A DNA stretch of 64,000 nucleotides. Origin: Pyrus communis. Lineage: Eukaryota; Streptophyta; Magnoliopsida; Rosales; Rosaceae. Under the pieces are notes generated by a model. The model was not told the origin of the DNA and ran no database searches. It was given only the letters and a program-made list of their open reading frames with translations. The number at the start of each line of letters is the position of its first letter. Position 1 is the first letter of the stretch. The stretch spans positions 8,951,501 through 9,015,500 of the forward strand of contig NC_084808.1 of NCBI RefSeq assembly GCF_963583255.1, written 5' to 3'. The translations under genes and the position numbers were made by a program. Of this stretch, positions 45,131-57,679 are shown piece by piece.

Positions 45131-48100
45131 AAAACAATCCTGATCTGATTATGGGTACATTGAATATTCTTGGCCATTTTGCTAGAGTATTAATTGATTC
45201 TGGTGCTACACACTCTATTATTTCTCATATGTTTGTTCAAACGACGTAACCCTACCCCACACCTCTCGGGTATAAATTAGAGTTTTCGATGCCTAGAGGT
45301 GAGATATGTTAGATGGGTATATCAAAGATATCCTGTTCTGGTGGAGGACAACATCATGCCAGCTAATCTTGTTCCATTAGATATTGTTAACTTCGATGTC
45401 ATTATTGGCATAGATTGGTTACAATACAATCGTGCCAAGATGGATTGTTACGAGAAGATAGTTACTTTTAATCGGCCGGACTTGCCTATGGTTACATTTG
45501 TGGGTGTACGTAGTGGATTGAAACATGGCATCATTTATGCTGTGAGGGCCAAACGGCTATTGAGGAAAGGCTGTCAGGGGTATTTGGCTCACGTGGTATT
45601 GAATAAAGATACTCCTATCTGTGTAGAGGATATACGGGTCGTCAGACATTTCCCTGATGTTTTCCCTAACAATTTACCTGGATTACCACCAAATAGAAAA
45701 GTAGAGTTCACTATTGATTTACTTCCAGGTACAGATCCTATTTCCTTAACTCCTTACCGAATGGCTCCTACGGAGTTGAGGGAATTGATAACCCAGTTGT
45801 AGGAATTGGTTGATAAGGGTTTCATTCAGCCTAGTGCTTTACCTTGGGGAGCTCCAGTTTTATTTGTACGGAAGAAAGACGGGACTTTAAGGTTGTGTAT
45901 CAATTATCGACAGCTAAATCGGGTAACGATTAAAAACCATTATATGTTGCTACGTATAGATGATTTATTTGATCAGCTTCGAGGTGTCTGCGTGTTTTCA
46001 AAGGTTGATTTAAGGTCTGAGTATTATCAATTAAAGATCAGAAGTGAAGATGTTCCTAAGACGGCTTTTAGGACTCGATATGGTCATTACGAGTTCCTCG
46101 TAACGCCATTTGGGTTAACTAATGCACCCGCAGCTTTTATGGACCTGATGAATCGAGTATTTAGACTATACCTCGACAGGTTCGTTATTGTCTTTATTGC
46201 TGATATCTTGGTGTATTCTAAGTCTAAGGCAAAGCATACTCGACATCTCATTCTGGTTTTAAAGAAATTAAGGGAACACCAATTATATGCTAAGTTTAGC
46301 AAATGCTAGTTTTCGTTAGATCAAGTGGCATTTTTGGGGCATTTAATATTAGCTTAGGGTATTCAGGTGGACCCATAGAAAGTAGCTGCAGTTGAAAATT
46401 GGGAGCAGCCACGGACCGTCACCGAGGTACAGAGTTTCCTCGGCCTAGCAAGTTATTACAGACGGTTTGTTAAAGATTTTTTAGCCATAGCATTACCACT
46501 TAAGGGGTTGACTAGAAAATATGCTAAATTCGAGTGGGACGATGATTGTGAGTGGAGCTTCCAACAGTTAAAGTATTGTCTCACTTATGCACCTGTTTTG
46601 GCGCTTCCAGACGACAGTGGTAATTTTGAGATTTACAGTGATGCTTCTTTGCATGGTTTAGGCTGTGTGTTGATGTAGCATGGTAGGGTGATTGCTTATG
46701 CTTCGCAACAATTAAAGCCTCATGAGATGAATTATCCTACGCATGACCTTGGGTTGGTGGCCATTGTTTTTGCCTTGAAGATTTGGAGACATTATCTTTA
46801 TGGGGAAAAGTGTAAGATTTTCATAAATCATAAAAGCCTCTAGTATATTTTCACCCAGAAAGATCTTAACCTTCGACAATGAAGGTGGATAGAATTACTT
46901 AGTGATTATGATTGCACAATTGAGTATCACCTTGGTCGTGCAAATGTAGTGGCATACTCGCTTAGCAGGAAATCATGTGGCCGACTTAATGCTTTATATG
47001 ATTGCCATATCCCTCTTCTCACAGAATTAAGATCCATTGGAGTGAAGTTAGGGTGGAAGATCGGGAAGAAGCTTTACTTGCTAGTTTCCAGGTCAGACTG
47101 ATTTTGATCGATCGCGTGTTTGAAGCTCAAGCGGAGGATCCAGAGTCTCAGGAATTAGCAGAGGCAGTGTTATGAGGGAAAAAGAAAGATCTCAGGATTC
47201 GGGAATATGATGGCATGTTTATGCAGGAAAAATGGATGTACGTGCCGAATGTTGCAGACTAAAGAAAGATATTCTTGATGAGGTGCATGTTTCGACCTAT
47301 GCAATGCATCCTGAGAGTACTAAGATGTATCACACTATTCGACATTTCTACTACTAGCCTGGCATGAAAAGGGAGATTGTTGAATATGTGAGTTGATGTG
47401 CGATTTGTCAGCAAGTCAAAGCTGAGAGAAAGAAGCCTTTTGGATTAATGTAGCCATTTCTCGTTCCCCAGTGGAAATGGGAAAACATTACCATGGATTT
47501 CGTGTACAAGTTTCCTCGTACGCAAAATGGTTACGATGGCATTTGGGTGCTAGTGGATCGGCTTTCTAAGTCAGCACACTTTATACCAGTTCGAGAAAAC
47601 TATTCTTTAAGCCAACTAATTGAGCTATTTATATCGGAGATTGTTAAGTACCACGGGGTTCCGGTTAGTATTATTTCTGATTGGGATCCTAGGTTTACTT
47701 CTAAGTTTTGGGTAACTTTCCAGGAAGCTCTTGGTTCGAGATTGCTCTATAGTACGACGTATCATCCACAGACAGATGGGCAATCTGAGCGAACTATTTA
47801 GACGCTGGAAGATATGCTAAGATCTTCTATATTGCAGTTTGGCGACGCTTGGCATAAGTGTTTGGATTTGATGGAGTTTGCCTACAATAACAGCTACTAT
47901 TCTAGTATCGGTACGTCACCTTTCAAGGCACTCTATGGTAGATCCTTTCGTGCTTCTCTATGTTGGTCAGAAGTTGGTGAAAGGGTGTTAGCGGGCCCTG
48001 AGATTGTTGATGAGACTACCCAAAATATTCAGGTAATTAAAGCTAATCTGAAATCGGCCCAAGATTGACAGAAGAGCTTTGCCGATAAACACGCCACTCA

Positions 48101-48539
48101 TAGGGTGTATAAAGTTAGAGATTGGGTATTTTTGAAGCTATCTCCGTGGAAAAGTGTAGTACGGTTTAGTAAGAAAGGTAAGCTAAGCCCTCGCTACATT
48201 GGACCGTACCAGATCATCGAACGAATCGGCGAAGTCGCTTATAGACTTGAGTTACCCCCAGAGCTGTCAAAAGTGCACGATGTTTTTCACGTTTCTATGT
48301 TTCATCACTATGTCTCTGATCTATCACACGTGATACCTCCTCAGCCATTAGAAATTAATCCAAATTTGACATATGACGAAGAGCCAGTGACGATTCTAGA
48401 TTGGAATGATAAGGTTCTTAGGAACAAAACTGTGCGCATGGTGAAAGTTTTGTGAAGGAATCATTCGGTAGAAAAGGCTACTTGGGAGATAGAGGATCAT
48501 ATGCGAGATTTATATCCACGTTTGTTTTATGAGCATTGA
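45131..48539 (+). pseudogene. Chromovirus pol: protease, RT, RNase H, integrase, chromodomain
   Basis: Protease DSGATHS near 45200. RT 45806-46309 with LCINYRQLN and a catalytic box written FIAD where FIDD is expected. RNase H about 46600-46990 ([10 protein letters not shown]). Integrase zinc finger about 47270-47420 and core 47493-47801 (MDFVYKF, ISDWDPRF, GQSERTI). C-terminal module 48105-48300, then a chromodomain (TILDWNDKVLRNKT through ATWEIEDHMRDLYP) ending at TGA 48537-48539. Stops at 45800, 46307, 46376, 46675, 46840, 46879, 47355, 47395, 47451, 47800, 48066 and 48453 (approximate) kill it; most sit at former CAG, CGA or TGG codons. Confidence 0.9.
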
Positions 48540-48585
48540 TATGTTATGTGCTAGCGTACAGAAATTTCGGGGACGAAATTTTCTT

Positions 48586-48596
48586 AAGGCGGTAGG
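48586..48596 (+). promoter_or_regulatory. Polypurine tract of the chromovirus
   Basis: AAGGCGGTAGG lies directly before the 3' LTR, a decayed form of the usual purine run (after GGGGACGAAATTTTCTT, common at this place in Tekay elements). Confidence 0.6.
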
Positions 48597-50768
48597 TTAT
48601 AACGACCCATCCCAAATAAATATATATTTTCTCCTCGAATGTGTGGAAATGACGAGCATGCCCTCGAGGCTTAGTGACGTGGATGTACGTATATAGCTTT
48701 AAATTATTTTTCTCACTAACATAATTAAATTGTACTTGACATCACAAGCGCGTTGACGTGAGTTAAGGTCGAATCGGAGTCGTAACGAGGAAGTTACGAT
48801 TTGTAATGCGTGTAAACGAGTAAGTTACGACCATATATTTGGGCTCCTACCTCCTTGGGCCCAATCAGGTTTTATTTTCTTTCTTCTTTCTTCCAATCTT
48901 GTAACCCACACCCACACACACACACACACGTGCAACCATCTTCTTTCCTCTTTTCTCGAAAATTCCTTCTGTCCGTACAGCCGAGAGCACTTACCCTCAA
49001 ACTAAACCAAAACTCAACAGATCGAGCTTGATGTTTCCAGATTCCTACTTCTCTCGAGCTCTAAAATCTGGTGATACCTTTTGTTTAGCGATTTGACTTC
49101 GAGAATCTGAGATTCCATAAACTCCGGCTGTGAGCTAAACTACTTTGACGTGATCATGGGATTTATCTAAGGATTTAAGACTCATGGTAGTCCCCATACA
49201 ACTTCCTTAGCATCTTGGAACAATTTTGGAGTGGTTTAAATGTCAGGACACTTAGGTTTATCGAGTTGCAGACTTAGCCAGAATATCGAAGGATTTTCTG
49301 ACCATTTTTTGTCAATTTTAAGACCTCAAAGAGGTATGGTTATATTCTCCTAGTTAAGAGCTTCGATTTCATATAAAATTTGTGAATTTTGGTGTTGAAT
49401 TTTAAGAATTTCCAGTTTCCGGTGACGTAGCGGCGGCTAGCGGCGAATTCCGGTGAGGCACCAGAGAAGAAAGGAGCATAATCCGTCAACTTTGACGGAA
49501 CATATTGACGGCTTCAGGTAAAGTTAACAGTATATGCTACTATTTAACGGAATATCCCTTAACGCCATTAGGGTTTCCGTCCAACGTGCCAGGCATATGC
49601 CCGCGCATGGCTGACATGTATTGTTGTGCCTTGGCTGGTGCGTGGGACATCGAAAATTTTTCTAAAAATATGGGGATGCTCGTGGTGTTCAGTTGGCCAC
49701 AATGGTATATTTAAACACTCCAATTGAGCAACGTATGAGAAGTTATTACATGGTTTTGGTTATGTACTTTCAAATTAATGTTGAAATAGTAGTTGTTTCA
49801 CATATAGGTGAGACGTTTTTGGATGACGAGCGTAGCCAGGCAAGACTCGGGGGTTACGACCTTGCTACATACCAGTGAGTGGGCTTTTGGTTTTCTATAT
49901 ATACGTAAATATGCTTTACGTTTCCCAGAAATTGTTTTAAATGGATTTACGATTTTAAATGCCATGTCAATTGCATTATATTTTAGAATGTACACTAGTA
50001 TAGATATGCACGTTGTTGATTGACACTACGGATGCTCAGGTAAGCTTCAGGTGAGTATATATTGATGATAGTGGACTGCATTGTTTGTGATTATACATAA
50101 ATGCATTTAGAGCTCATTATCCTGCAACCCAGTATTAATGCTCCCACCCGTGGCTAGGGCACAATCCTTCACGTGATGTTCACTTCCCGCACCGCATGCT
50201 CACCTTGGATCCACGTTTGTTGCACAGCCCTGTCGTACAAACCACAATAGGTGGTTCTGACTTGTAAGTGACCCACGATTTATCGCACAGTCTTCACGTG
50301 ATCGTAGCACTTGAGCGTACTTATTTACACCCAGCTCTATCATACAGACCACAATAGGTGGTTCCGACTCGTGTGCAGGCATACCTGATGAGCTATAGGT
50401 TCAGCCTTACAGGTCACGTTAAGTGACTCCGTTTGACATATCATTTTACATTGATTTACTTCACCTAGCTTACTTATTTCCATGCTGAGATACTTCACAT
50501 GGCATATATTTGGTTTTCACTATTCTCGAGTATGATTTCTATATACGTATGTATTATTATTTTCTGGGAAATTATATGGGTTTTATGGTGAGGGGTTATT
50601 ATTTTTGGAAAGAGAAATGGTTTTAAAAAAAAATTTTTTGCCTATTCATGATTTTCTGTTTTGTGCCCCTCTAGGTTCTAGGTAAACTTTTGTGTTGGTG
50701 GCTTACGAGGATTCTACAGCGATTCTGACAAACTTCAAATAATGTAGGAACTTTCTTTCCTATCTTAT
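48597..50768 (+). repeat. 3' LTR of the chromovirus, truncated
   Basis: It aligns with the 5' LTR segments without the nested insertions, giving the empty sites for 37707-39622. It ends at CTTTCCTATCTTA, where the 5' copy continues for about 230 bp to its terminus. A CA microsatellite at 48908-48928 is local to this copy. The truncation point is the start of a TG run. Confidence 0.88.
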
Positions 50769-50794
50769 GTGTGTGTGTGTGTGTGTGTGTGTGT
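50769..50794 (+). repeat. TG microsatellite at an LTR-LTR junction
   Basis: About 13 TG units join the truncated chromovirus 3' LTR to an LTR relative in reverse orientation. Confidence 0.9.
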
Positions 50795-50935
50795 AAACAA
50801 ATGCCCACTCACTGATATGTTGAAGGGTCATAGCCACCTAGCCTCGTTTGTCCGCGTTCGTCCTCGGGGTATGTCTCTCCTATATGCGAAACAACTATTT
50901 TTGCTTAATTAAATACATAGCACATACATAAGAAT

Positions 50936-52781
50936 TGATAGGAGCATATTTATGCTATTTAGTTATGTTGTTTCCTTGCATTTAGTTAGTTAATTACTAC
51001 TTTATCCAACCTTATCCAACCTTATCCAACCTTATCCAACCTTATCTTACCTTATCTTATCCAACCTTACCCCTATCCTATCTTTTCTTATCCAAATCAG
51101 TTTGTGCCATAATTCTAGCTATTTAAAAGGATTAGATGTATATTTAAACACATAAAACAGATTCTAGAAGCCTAATCCCTTATGTGCTACATATATGTCA
51201 TTCCTTGGAAGTTTAGGAGTTGTAATTCATATCCTACACCTATGCCATGTGTTCTTGTCCCTTTAGGTCTAGAAATCTGCCAAAATACTCTTTCTAGAAC
51301 ACCTTATCTAATCCTAATTAGGTGCCGCACCCCTTATACCTTCTAGAAGTCCAATTTCTGCCACAAAACACATTGTTTCTAGAATCCCTACAAAAGTGGC
51401 GCCTCTCCCTCTTCTAGAAGCCCTAGAATCTGCAATCCTTTTCCCTTTCTTCCTTGGTTTTTGCCGTGGAATCCTAGTCCTTTTACCCTAGGATTGTGCA
51501 AACCTTTTCCCACCTAATTTCTACCACACCCTAATCTGATTTCCCTAAGGTTTAAGCCCTATAAATACAACCCTATGCCGCACCATTCAACCCATCCATT
51601 CACTCATTCATTCATTCATACTTTCAGCCATCAAACACCACAATTCACCCTACACCACCCTAGTGCCGCAAGCAAGGAAGGAGAAGAAGACTTGTGCAAT
51701 CTGCCATCCAAGGGGAGTGTCGTGCATGCCATTGGAGTGTGGAGAGTTTCTAGGTGTATTATATCCTTAGTTTTAGTTCAATGTTTATGTTAATTTGGTT
51801 TTCAATTATGATGAATATGTGGAACTAATTTCTTTTTAGTTGGAGGTGAATTCGAAGCCATGATTATATGTTTTATATGAATTGATTACGTCCAGTTATT
51901 GTTTCTTAAGGCATGAATGTGATTTGCTTATCTAAGTTATTAAAACTTGTTTATGTATGTGGGTTGGGGGTCGACACTCAATTTGCATGCATGAATTTGA
52001 TGCTAGAGTATAAGGGGTTTCACGTAATAGTTATTCACTTAGATTCACAAGTAATGGAGGTTGCTAGTCACAATTGCGTTAAGTAAATCCTTGGTATGAG
52101 TCTCATGCGTTTCATAGTGATGAATGCCTTGTCAATGCTTATGATTTTTCAAAACTTAATGACTTTTGATATGTATCTTTAATATGCGTTTCATATAAAG
52201 GACTTGAGAAAGATAATTTGGTTTAGATGCGTATTCCATCTAATTCAATGAAATAAGGAAAATTTGATGGTTAGTTGTGCGATGCAACTAACTTGGGGCG
52301 TTGTCATTCATAGTCTAAAGGAATAATAATTGGAAATTGGTTCATATGCATATATCATGTGTGGAGAAGGAACCTCTAACTAGCCTTTCACCCATTTAAT
52401 TCACTTAAATTCGTTTTTCCAAAGTGTTTTTCTACAAAGTTTTTGTTTAAAGTTTTAAATTCGTCAAAAACAATCCCCCTTTCATTTAGTCTTGTTATTT
52501 GAGTCAAAATCTGTTTTCTTTTAGTCTTTTGAGTCAAGTTAAGTTCTATTTTCGTCAAAATCACTTGTTAGGTCTAAAATTGAGTCTTTTTGAGTGTTGG
52601 TTGCTGTTTTAAGTGTTTTGAGTTAGCTTTAAGTCTATAGAGTCTAAATTAGTGTTTTTAAGTCTTAATTGTGTTGATTAGCATCCCTAGTTAATCCCCG
52701 GTCTAGAACGATCCCTACTTGCATATATACTACAATTGTCACAAAGAAGGTTTAATTTGAGTATTAGAATATTTTACATCA
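50936..52781 (+). repeat. 5' LTR of the Athila-like element
   Basis: 1846 bp. Compared with the 3' LTR it lacks about 230 bp (present at 57745-57970) and has extra TTATCCAACC minisatellite units at 50998-51060. It has a TATAAATA box at about 51560 and ends TTTTACATCA before the primer site. Confidence 0.9.
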
Positions 52782-52786
52782 AATTC

Positions 52787-52804
52787 TGGCGCCATTGCCA
52801 GGGA
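52787..52804 (+). promoter_or_regulatory. Primer-binding site of the Athila-like element
   Basis: TGGCGCCATTGCCAGGGA lies five bases after the LTR. It is the site usual for Athila elements (tRNA-Asp type, from memory), with minor changes. Confidence 0.8.
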
Positions 52805-52944
52805 TTAGCAAACTAACTAATCCCTTTTGTTTGTGTCGTGTCAAAGTGTCTTTTGTGTGTCTTTGTGTCTTTTTGTTTATGGTTGCCGTGCCCCTTTAAA
52901 GTGGTTACTGATTTGTTTTTTTTCTTTGTCTTAGGTACTAGTTT

Positions 52945-54489
52945 ATGACTCGTCGTTCTCAACCTATTCGTGCAAACATCTTGGAGTTTGACAACGATTT
53001 TGAACAAACTTTGAGAAGAAAGAGGAAGCAACCATAACCTAATCCACCTAGTTCAAGTTTAGAGTTCGAATCTGAATTTGAAGAAGAAGAAAGCATGGCG
53101 GCGGACAATCGAACAATCAAAGAAGTTTCGGCCTCGGGGTTGGACAATTCCGTGCCTATTTGCATTCAATACCCTAGGGCAGCCCTGGACAAGACCGATG
53201 AGTTTGAATTAAATTCAAGCTTGTTGCATCACATTCCCAAATACCATGGGCTGTCCATTGAAGATCCAAACAAGCATTTGATGGAGTTTGAAGTTGTATG
53301 CTCAAGCATGACACCCATCAATGTCGATGGGAACATTTTGAAGACGAAAGCCTTTCCATTCTTTCTTTTGGAAAAGGCTAAAGATTGGCTATACGAATTA
53401 GCGCCCGGAACCGTTACTTCTTGGGAAAGTATGAAACGAGCGTTCTTGGAGAAATTCTTTCCAACTTCAAGAGTAATTCTTTTGAGAAAGAAAATTAGTG
53501 GCATCCAACAAAACCAAGGGGAGTCTTTTCCCGCGTATTATGAGCGTTTCAAAGCCCTTGTTGCATCTTGCCCACAACACCAAATGAAGGAAGTGCTTCT
53601 AATTCAATACTTTTACGAAAGACTCTTTCCAATTGAGAGACAAATGCTAGATGCTTCAGCGGGATGTGCTTTGGTTGACAAAACACCGGTGCTGCCAAGG
53701 TCCTAATTGCAAATCGAGCCTTGAATGCACAACAATACGAGGGAGTTGGACAAAGAGACCCCCCACGGCAACAACAAGTGAATGAGGTAAGTGCAATTTC
53801 TGAAATTCAATCTCAATTAGCTAATCTCACTATGCTTGTGTCTTAGGTTGTTGAAGGATCCAAAATGCAAGGTGCGGCCATATGTGGAGTGTGCTCTATG
53901 CAAGGACATCTCAATGATCAATGTCCTCAATTGATAGAGAATGGAGGATGGGAGTGCCCATGTCGTGGGGTACCAAAGTCAAAATCAACCAAGGAATGAT
54001 CCATACTCAAATACATACAATCCGGGATGGAGAGATCACCCAAATTTCAAGTGGAGGGAGCCTCAACAACCTCAACAACAAGGAGGAATTCGACAGCCAC
54101 CCCCTAGGATATATCAAAGGCCATTTGCACAATCTCAACCTCAATCACAAACTGCCCAACAAAACTTAGGTTCGCTAATTGATAATGATCAAACTTTTCA
54201 ATTACTAACTTCTATATCGCAGGGATTACAAAATCAAAATAATAGAATAACAAACCAAGAAAAAGAGATGAGTGACATAAAAAAAAAGCAAATAGGGCAG
54301 ATTTCAAAGTTCCTTGGGCAGTTTCGAGAGCAAGACAAACTTCCTAGTTCAACCATTGTGAATCCAAAGGGAAGCTTTGAAACCGCTAAGGCCATTACGT
54401 TGAGAAATGGTAAGGAGCTTGGAAATCATCCAAAACTATCCAAAGAGGGCCTTAATGAGGAGGAAAAGTTGTTGCAAGAAGAAGAATAG
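52945..54489 (+). pseudogene. Athila-like gag
   Basis: The frame opens at ATG 52945 (MTRRSQPIRANILEF), hits a TAA at 53035 where Gln is likely, and continues in the same frame to 53706 with the gag domain (AFPFFLLEKAKDWLYEL, FLEKFFPTSRV, YYERFKALVASCP, LIQYFYERL). A 1-nt shift near 53690 moves it to another frame, which holds a CCHC knuckle CGVCSMQGHLNDQC (about 53890). 53941-54489 is the Gln/Pro-rich region between gag and protease, with a coiled segment (QLLTSISQGLQNQNNRI). About four lesions. Confidence 0.88.
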
Positions 54490-54522
54490 GGAGCAAGGGC
54501 CACGGCAAGGGAAGGCAAAACC

Positions 54523-55200
54523 TTGCTGCAGCCCCCTAGTGTACCAAAACCGTCCCAAACCACCAAGGTAAGTCCAAATTCGAATTTTTCTAGTTCTATT
54601 CCACTAAATGTGCCCTTTCCTAGCAGGTTTATGCAATCTAAGACAGAGGAGGATGAAAAAGACATCCTGGAGACGTTTAGGAAGGTGCATGTCAATATTC
54701 CGCTCCTTGATGCAATAAAGCAAATTCCGAAGTACGCTAAGATTTTGAAGAAGATTTGTACAACAAGGAAACAGATTTGGGAGAAAGAGGTGGTACATGT
54801 AAGTGAGAATGTCTCTGCAATATTGCAAAGAAAGCTGCCACCTAAATGCAAAGATCCAGGTAGTTTCACTATCCCTGGTGAAATTGGTAATACAAGGTTC
54901 GAACATGCTATGCTAGAATTAGGTGCATCAATAAATGTCATGCCATACTCTGTTTATGCATCTATGAATCTAGGAGATCTTAAAAATGATGGTGTTATTA
55001 TTCAATGAGCCGATCGATCTAATGCATACCCAAGAGGAGTTTTGGAAGATGTTTTGGTGCAGGTAGACCATTTGATTTTTCCTGCAAATTTCTATGTGCT
55101 TGACATGGAGGATTCAACCCACTCTCCACCATCGCCACTCTTACTTGGACGACCTTTCCATGAAAACAGCCCACACCAAGATTGACGTGGCCAAATGAGC
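54523..55200 (+). pseudogene. Athila-like aspartic protease
   Basis: KCKDPGSFTIPGEIGN leads to MLELGASINVMP, where the expected active-site Asp of D-L-G-A is Glu. The frame stops at 55006 (TGA after VIIQ) and goes on with ADRSNAYPRGVLEDVLVQVDHLIFPANFYVLDMED and LLLGRPF, the usual C-terminal half. The changed catalytic residue alone should inactivate it. Confidence 0.85.
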
Positions 55201-55376
55201 CTTAACTATGGAGTTTGGTGGTGATATGATTAACTTTAAAGGTTTCTGAATCCATTGAGAATCCTAATGATGTTCGTTCTTGTTTTGCCATTGGTATAAT
55301 TAAAAACATAGGGCATGAACGTTCAACACCAATCAAGAAGGATGCATCTAAAACCACCATCGAGGAAGCAATTGGG

Positions 55377-55735
55377 GTGGAGCACAAGGAGCACGCCACT
55401 ACCCTAAAAACACCCAATATGGCCATACCTAAGGATAAAATTGGCGAGATGGTGGCTGCCCTAGGGGCATTGCCACAACATCCTAGTAAGTCTCCAATCC
55501 CAAATCCAATTCCCATTTCAACTACTAGGTTGTTACCTTCTTTGGTGCAGGTTCCAAATCGATTTCAAGGTGATGGGAGCATTTACATGGACTATAGAAA
55601 CCAAAACACCACAATAAGGGAGGATCACTATCCTCTCCCATTCATTGAGCCATACTATGAGAACTTTGAAGAGCATGTCGTGGATGGTGCAAGCTTCCAT
55701 GCCGTAGGCCCAAATGATGCTTAAGAGGAAGGATC
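55377..55735 (+). pseudogene. RT-to-integrase-tail fusion scrap
   Basis: A 115-codon frame ends with MDYRNQNTTIREDHYPLPFI, a recognisable start of Gypsy RT (DYRKLN...PLPFID type), and goes directly into EPYYENFEEHVVDGASF, which resembles the end of an Athila integrase. Everything between (RT palm, RNase H, integrase core) is gone. The junction is at about 55653. Downstream at 55750, AAGCGCTTCTTGGGAGGCAA is a conserved non-coding block that normally follows Athila pol. Confidence 0.7.
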
Positions 55736-55739
55736 GTCC

Positions 55740-57679
55740 GGCTGGAAGACGTTAAAGCAAGCGCTTCTTGGGAGGCAACCCATGCATGCAAATAAATAAG
55801 ACCTAGGAATCTCCAACACTCCCTAACCAGATTTACGTTCCTTAAACCCTACTCTTTATTGCTTTTACTTTGCCATGATTGTCATGTTTGTTAGTTGTGT
55901 TATTTGTTTGTTTGTTTGTGAGTCTATGCTTAAAACATTGAGAACAATATTGGTTTAAGTGGGGGGGGGGGGTAAACAAGCTGTTTTTGCATGATTTTCG
56001 TGGGATTTTATCACCTATCACTTTGTTACTCACTGTTTTTAAGTGTTTTTATTGTGTTTTTATGTGTTTTTATGTGTCTTACACAGAAAATCCGAAAATT
56101 TGAAAAAAAAATCGAAAAAAGTGTTTAAAAAACCCAAAAAGAGTCGTTTTTGTGTGTTTGTTTGTGTCTTAGGGTACCTTCCAACACAATGATGAGGATT
56201 TGGTTTTTAATTGCATGACTATTAAAGAAAGTTACAAACATGGATGGAAGTTTGATATGCTCTTTGGTTTATGCTTAGTTGTAGTTGTCGTTTACGAATT
56301 CAAATGTAATCACAAAGAAAAAAAAAAAGAGTTTTTGTAACATGCTTGAAGGAAGAAACTCAAACTAACACTACAACCCTGAGAGACTTGAGCCTAAACA
56401 TTCTTTGGAGAGTTAATAATCTTGATTTCTTGTTTTCTAAGTCGTTGCATGATCTCATCATTCTTTGTTTGGTTACTACTTAGAATGCGTTTCATCACTA
56501 TAGTTCCAAATACTAGAACTCATGCCCATTTCATTCAAAGCATAAAATTGATTAGCATGACAAATAATTAGATGAAGTTGTTTAGTTAAACCAGAGCCAA
56601 AAAGCCTTACTCCATTGCATATGTATTGTAGGTTTAACCCCTTTAAGCCTTACTTTGCCTAATTTTCTTTGTTAACCACATAATCCTTACCTAGCCTAGA
56701 TTAGGATTATCCATACCCTTGTTCTTAAAGGATAGGAAAGCATGACTTAGAGGGAATTCCTTTTGATCTACAATTTACGGAAAAACAAGTGTGGGGGAAG
56801 GGATTTTCGTTGGGAATCCATGAAGTTGTATGGTTGATGTGCCAAAGAAAAAGATTAGGGCACGAAAGAAGAAAAAAACGTGAAAAAGAAGAAAAAGAAG
56901 AGAAAAGAAAGAAAAAGGAGTTGAAAATAAGTGAGAATGAACTCACAAGTGTTGATTGTTGAAGAAAGGGTCCAAAAGTTTGAATTTGACCCTAAGTTTT
57001 GTGTGAAGTTTCCCTTGGTGTTCAAAGTTGATTTCTGCATTCAAAAGTGAATTCTAAGTTCTTTTTTCATTACTTTGCTTACTATTGCTTTAAGAGCTTT
57101 TGTTTATCCTTACCTTTCTTTGTTAGCCAATACCTTACCCCCGTTACAACCCTTTGACTTCGATCTTGATTGTTATGTGTTTCAATATGTGGAGTTTAAA
57201 ATTGGTTTGAGCATATGGTATCCCTAGTTCTCACGTCTAAGTAGTGGCATTCCATTCATGAGATCATATACATGTTAATAATTCCAGAAATTGCCTTCTT
57301 TGATTATAACTGATGTGAGTACTAGTCTACATGTTTACATCAATCTTCTCACATATACTTAGTATAGGGAGTGTAGTCAGAAAATCTGTGTGAAAATAGA
57401 GTGTGTCCAACAAGGAATTGAGGGATTCTCTAAGGCATGTTACAACATTCAAAAATCATGTTTTAATTGATTAAATGGGAGCTAATGTGTGGTAACTATG
57501 GTTAAGTATATGCTCGAGGATAGGGATAACTAAAATCTATGTAAGTGGTGTTCTTTAATGTGTCATGTTCATTGGAAATCCCCGAGGTACATGTTGGAAG
57601 GTCTAGAGTTGTTTTGTTTTGTTAGTTTTGTTTGTTTCATTTTGCTCGAGGACTAGCAAAAGCTAAGTATGGGGGAATT
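55740..57679 (+). other. 3' non-coding region of the Athila-like element
   Basis: In full Athila elements this region may carry an env-like frame; none is seen here. It has a G-run (about 55961-55972), GTTT repeats near 55904, A-rich tracts, and a purine tract AAGTATGGGGGAATT just before the 3' LTR. Open frames at 56725-57040 (minus) are low-complexity Phe/Ser translations of A/G-rich sequence. Confidence 0.65.

Larger units (their letters stand above)
35301..50768 (+). mobile_element. Tekay/Del-type chromovirus (Ty3/Gypsy), dead, with nested LTRs
   Basis: LTR starts at 35301 (TAGTAACGATCCGTCC) and 48597 (TTATAACGACCCATCC) flank gag, protease, RT, RNase H, integrase and a chromodomain in one direction. 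The 5' LTR is stretched from about 2.3 kb to 8.3 kb by three insertions of the TGATAGGAG family. The 3' LTR is cut off at a TG microsatellite. The coding region has about twenty stops. Confidence 0.9.

Noticed and set aside
56725..57040. Minus-strand Phe/Ser-rich frames of 61-73 codons
   Set aside because: They translate the complement of an AG-rich tract in the non-coding 3' region of the Athila-like element; composition only, no env-like feature.
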